From positions 1 to 6,240 of the forward strand of contig JAJEBJ010000178.1 in NCBI GenBank assembly GCA_022822575.1: a DNA stretch of 6,240 bases. The letters run 5' to 3'. The position numbers and the translations under genes are program-made. This DNA comes from Alphaproteobacteria bacterium (GTDB lineage: Bacteria > Pseudomonadota > Alphaproteobacteria > SP197). Each line of letters starts with the position of its first letter. Positions within the stretch are counted from its first letter, which is position 1. Below the pieces are notes generated by a model. That model saw only the letters and a list, made by a program, of their open reading frames with translations, did no database searches and was not told the origin of the DNA. Below, one piece after another: positions 5,329 to 6,240 of this stretch.

Positions 5329-6063
5329 ATTTCAACGACAGTCGCGTACTTGGGGTTGGGGCTGATGCTGCGGCTCTACCCCAGCGGCGCGCGCACCTTC
5401 ACCCTGGAGAGCACGGTGCGCTGGCGCAGGTGATACGCCACCAGCGGAAACGCGGACGCCATGACCGTCTCCGAGGCCCGCACGCTCATCGTCGGGTACA
5501 TCGAGTTGTCGAAGACCGACAACGGCACCCGCACGCCTGGCCACCCGACGGACGTCTTCGCAGCGGAGTTCCTCGAACTTCACGCCCGGCACTGAAAGCC
5601 CTCGACCGTGGAGTCCGACATCCGCATGCTCGGCGAGTACATCCAGCCCGCTTTCGGCCACGTGACCGTGGACGCCGTCTCGCTTGAGCAGGTCCGCGAC
5701 TGGCTCGCCTGCTTGGCCGACCAGCCCGGAATTGCCAGCCCCGCCCTGCCGGTCCTGTCCATGATGATGCGCACGGCCGAGCCCTGGCGATACCGCGCCC
5801 AAGACACCGACTTCCGCCGGTACACGACACGCTACCGGGCTAAGCCGATGGACCGGTATCTGGCGGCGGAGTGAATCGCGCGGCTCAACGCCATGCTCAC
5901 CCGCGACGAGTGCTGGCGCCCCCATATCGTCGCCATCGTTCGGTTGCTGATGCTGATCGGCTGCCGCCTCAGTGAAGTCGTCTCGCTCGAATGGGACTGG
6001 AATCGCGGCAAGTGCATCCACCTGCCCGACTGGAAGTCCGGGCCGCACCCGATCTGGCTGTCG
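5329..6063 (+). pseudogene. Degenerate tyrosine recombinase (integrase)
   Basis: One frame reads as a phage/island-type site-specific tyrosine recombinase but carries TGA stops at 5431-5433, 5593-5595 and 5872-5874. The frame contains LRLYPSGARTF (around 5368-5400, typical of the N-terminal arm-binding region), then MTVSEART (from 5461) and HPTDVFAAEFLELHARH (5542-5592). The core-binding helical domain follows (about 5608-5770). The start of the catalytic domain, IVRLLMLIGCRLSEVVSLEW, has the first catalytic Arg at 5965-5967 and the beta-hairpin Lys at 6034-6036 in LPDWKSG. The match stops after IWLS at 6063, so the H-x-x-R, H/W and nucleophilic Tyr parts are missing. The first TGA fits CGA to TGA and the second fits TGG to TGA, judging from the family residues as I recall them. 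No normal start codon is present. It is a dead remnant of an integrated element, and no attachment site or tRNA is visible. Confidence 0.85.
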
Positions 6064-6168
6064 ATAATGGTCTGCAGCGACGGGAATTGGCCTCAGTTTC
6101 TCGATATCCGGGATCTCGCCGTGCAGCCACAAAGGGCTTGTGCCTGCGCGGAGACTCCAGTTGACCAT
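6064..6168 (-). pseudogene. 5' fragment of an unidentified gene, truncated at a junction
   Basis: On the minus strand an ATG at 6168 is preceded by GGAGGG (6180-6175) with 6-nt spacing, a near-ideal ribosome binding site. It begins a 35-residue peptide starting MVNWSLRAGTSPLWLHGEIP and ending VAADHY. From 6063 downward the same frame is simply the reverse of the recombinase remnant, so the original gene has lost everything after about codon 35. I do not recognise the family. The frame stays open to 5332, so a chimeric product could be made, but that part is antisense sequence. Confidence 0.5.
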
Positions 6169-6204
6169 CGCGCTCCCTCCGTCCAACCGAAGATGGAAGT
6201 CGGC

Positions 6205-6232
6205 GCCAAAATCCCGCCCGACGGAAGGGCGG
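6205..6232 (-). terminator. Rho-independent terminator-like hairpin
   Basis: Read on the minus strand, CCGCCC (6232-6227), a 7-nt loop and GGGCGG (6219-6214) form a 6-bp all-GC stem. It is followed directly by GATTTTGGC, which has a run of four T. It would end a transcript entering from beyond the window edge, about 40 bp before the ATG at 6168. It could instead be a leader attenuator for that gene. The short stem and short T-run limit confidence. Confidence 0.4.
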
Positions 6233-6240
6233 TGCGCCCG

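Noticed and set aside
5330..5335. TTGAAA as a gdhA -35 element
   Set aside because: No acceptable -10 hexamer lies 16-18 nt downstream on the minus strand, so I did not list a promoter.
5431..5874. TGA read as an amino acid in the recombinase (alternative code or recoding)
   Set aside because: The two intact genes in the window end in TGA and use TGG for Trp. The recombinase also lacks both ends, so simple decay explains the stops.
5332..6168. Long minus-strand frame continuing through the recombinase region
   Set aside because: Only codons 1-35 from 6168 are plausible. The remainder is the reverse complement of recognisable recombinase sequence.

Overview
This is a GC-rich bacterial window. 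Its two intact, recognisable genes are a haem/FAD ferric-reductase-like membrane protein (2367-3698, +) and an NADP-type glutamate dehydrogenase, gdhA (5261-3912, -). GC content, GC-ending codons and the kinds of gene remnant present suggest a proteobacterium, perhaps an alphaproteobacterium. That placement is an inference and nothing in the window fixes it. I see no rRNA, tRNA or CRISPR array.

Layout. Positions 1-1129 hold a tight + strand series of small unrecognised genes. A 5'-partial ORF (to 334) overlaps the next gene through ATGA. That gene (331-705) has a signal-peptide-like start and overlaps the third through GTGA. The third (702-1004) has one N-terminal membrane segment. A possible 32-residue hydrophobic microprotein (1031-1129) follows, then a strong GC-rich hairpin (1171-1209). 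A further 68-residue unknown ORF is at 1250-1456. Positions 1544 to about 1720 contain the start of a response-regulator receiver domain that breaks off before its phospho-acceptor Asp. Positions 1832-2350 contain no convincing gene, only inverted and direct repeats.

The ferric-reductase-like gene and gdhA converge on a 213-bp intergenic stretch that contains several hairpins. The region upstream of gdhA (5329-6063) is a decayed tyrosine recombinase on the + strand. It has three in-frame TGA codons, lacks a normal N-terminus, and is cut off before most of its catalytic residues. At 6063/6064 it joins the first 35 codons of an unrelated minus-strand gene, which has a strong Shine-Dalgarno sequence of its own. 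A terminator-like hairpin (6205-6232, -) lies near the window edge.

The two intact genes look like ordinary chromosomal functions: membrane electron transfer from NAD(P)H through FAD and haem, and ammonium assimilation into glutamate. They are set among broken mobile and regulatory gene fragments. No complete novel multi-gene system is visible. The least explained part is the translationally coupled small-protein cluster at the left end.
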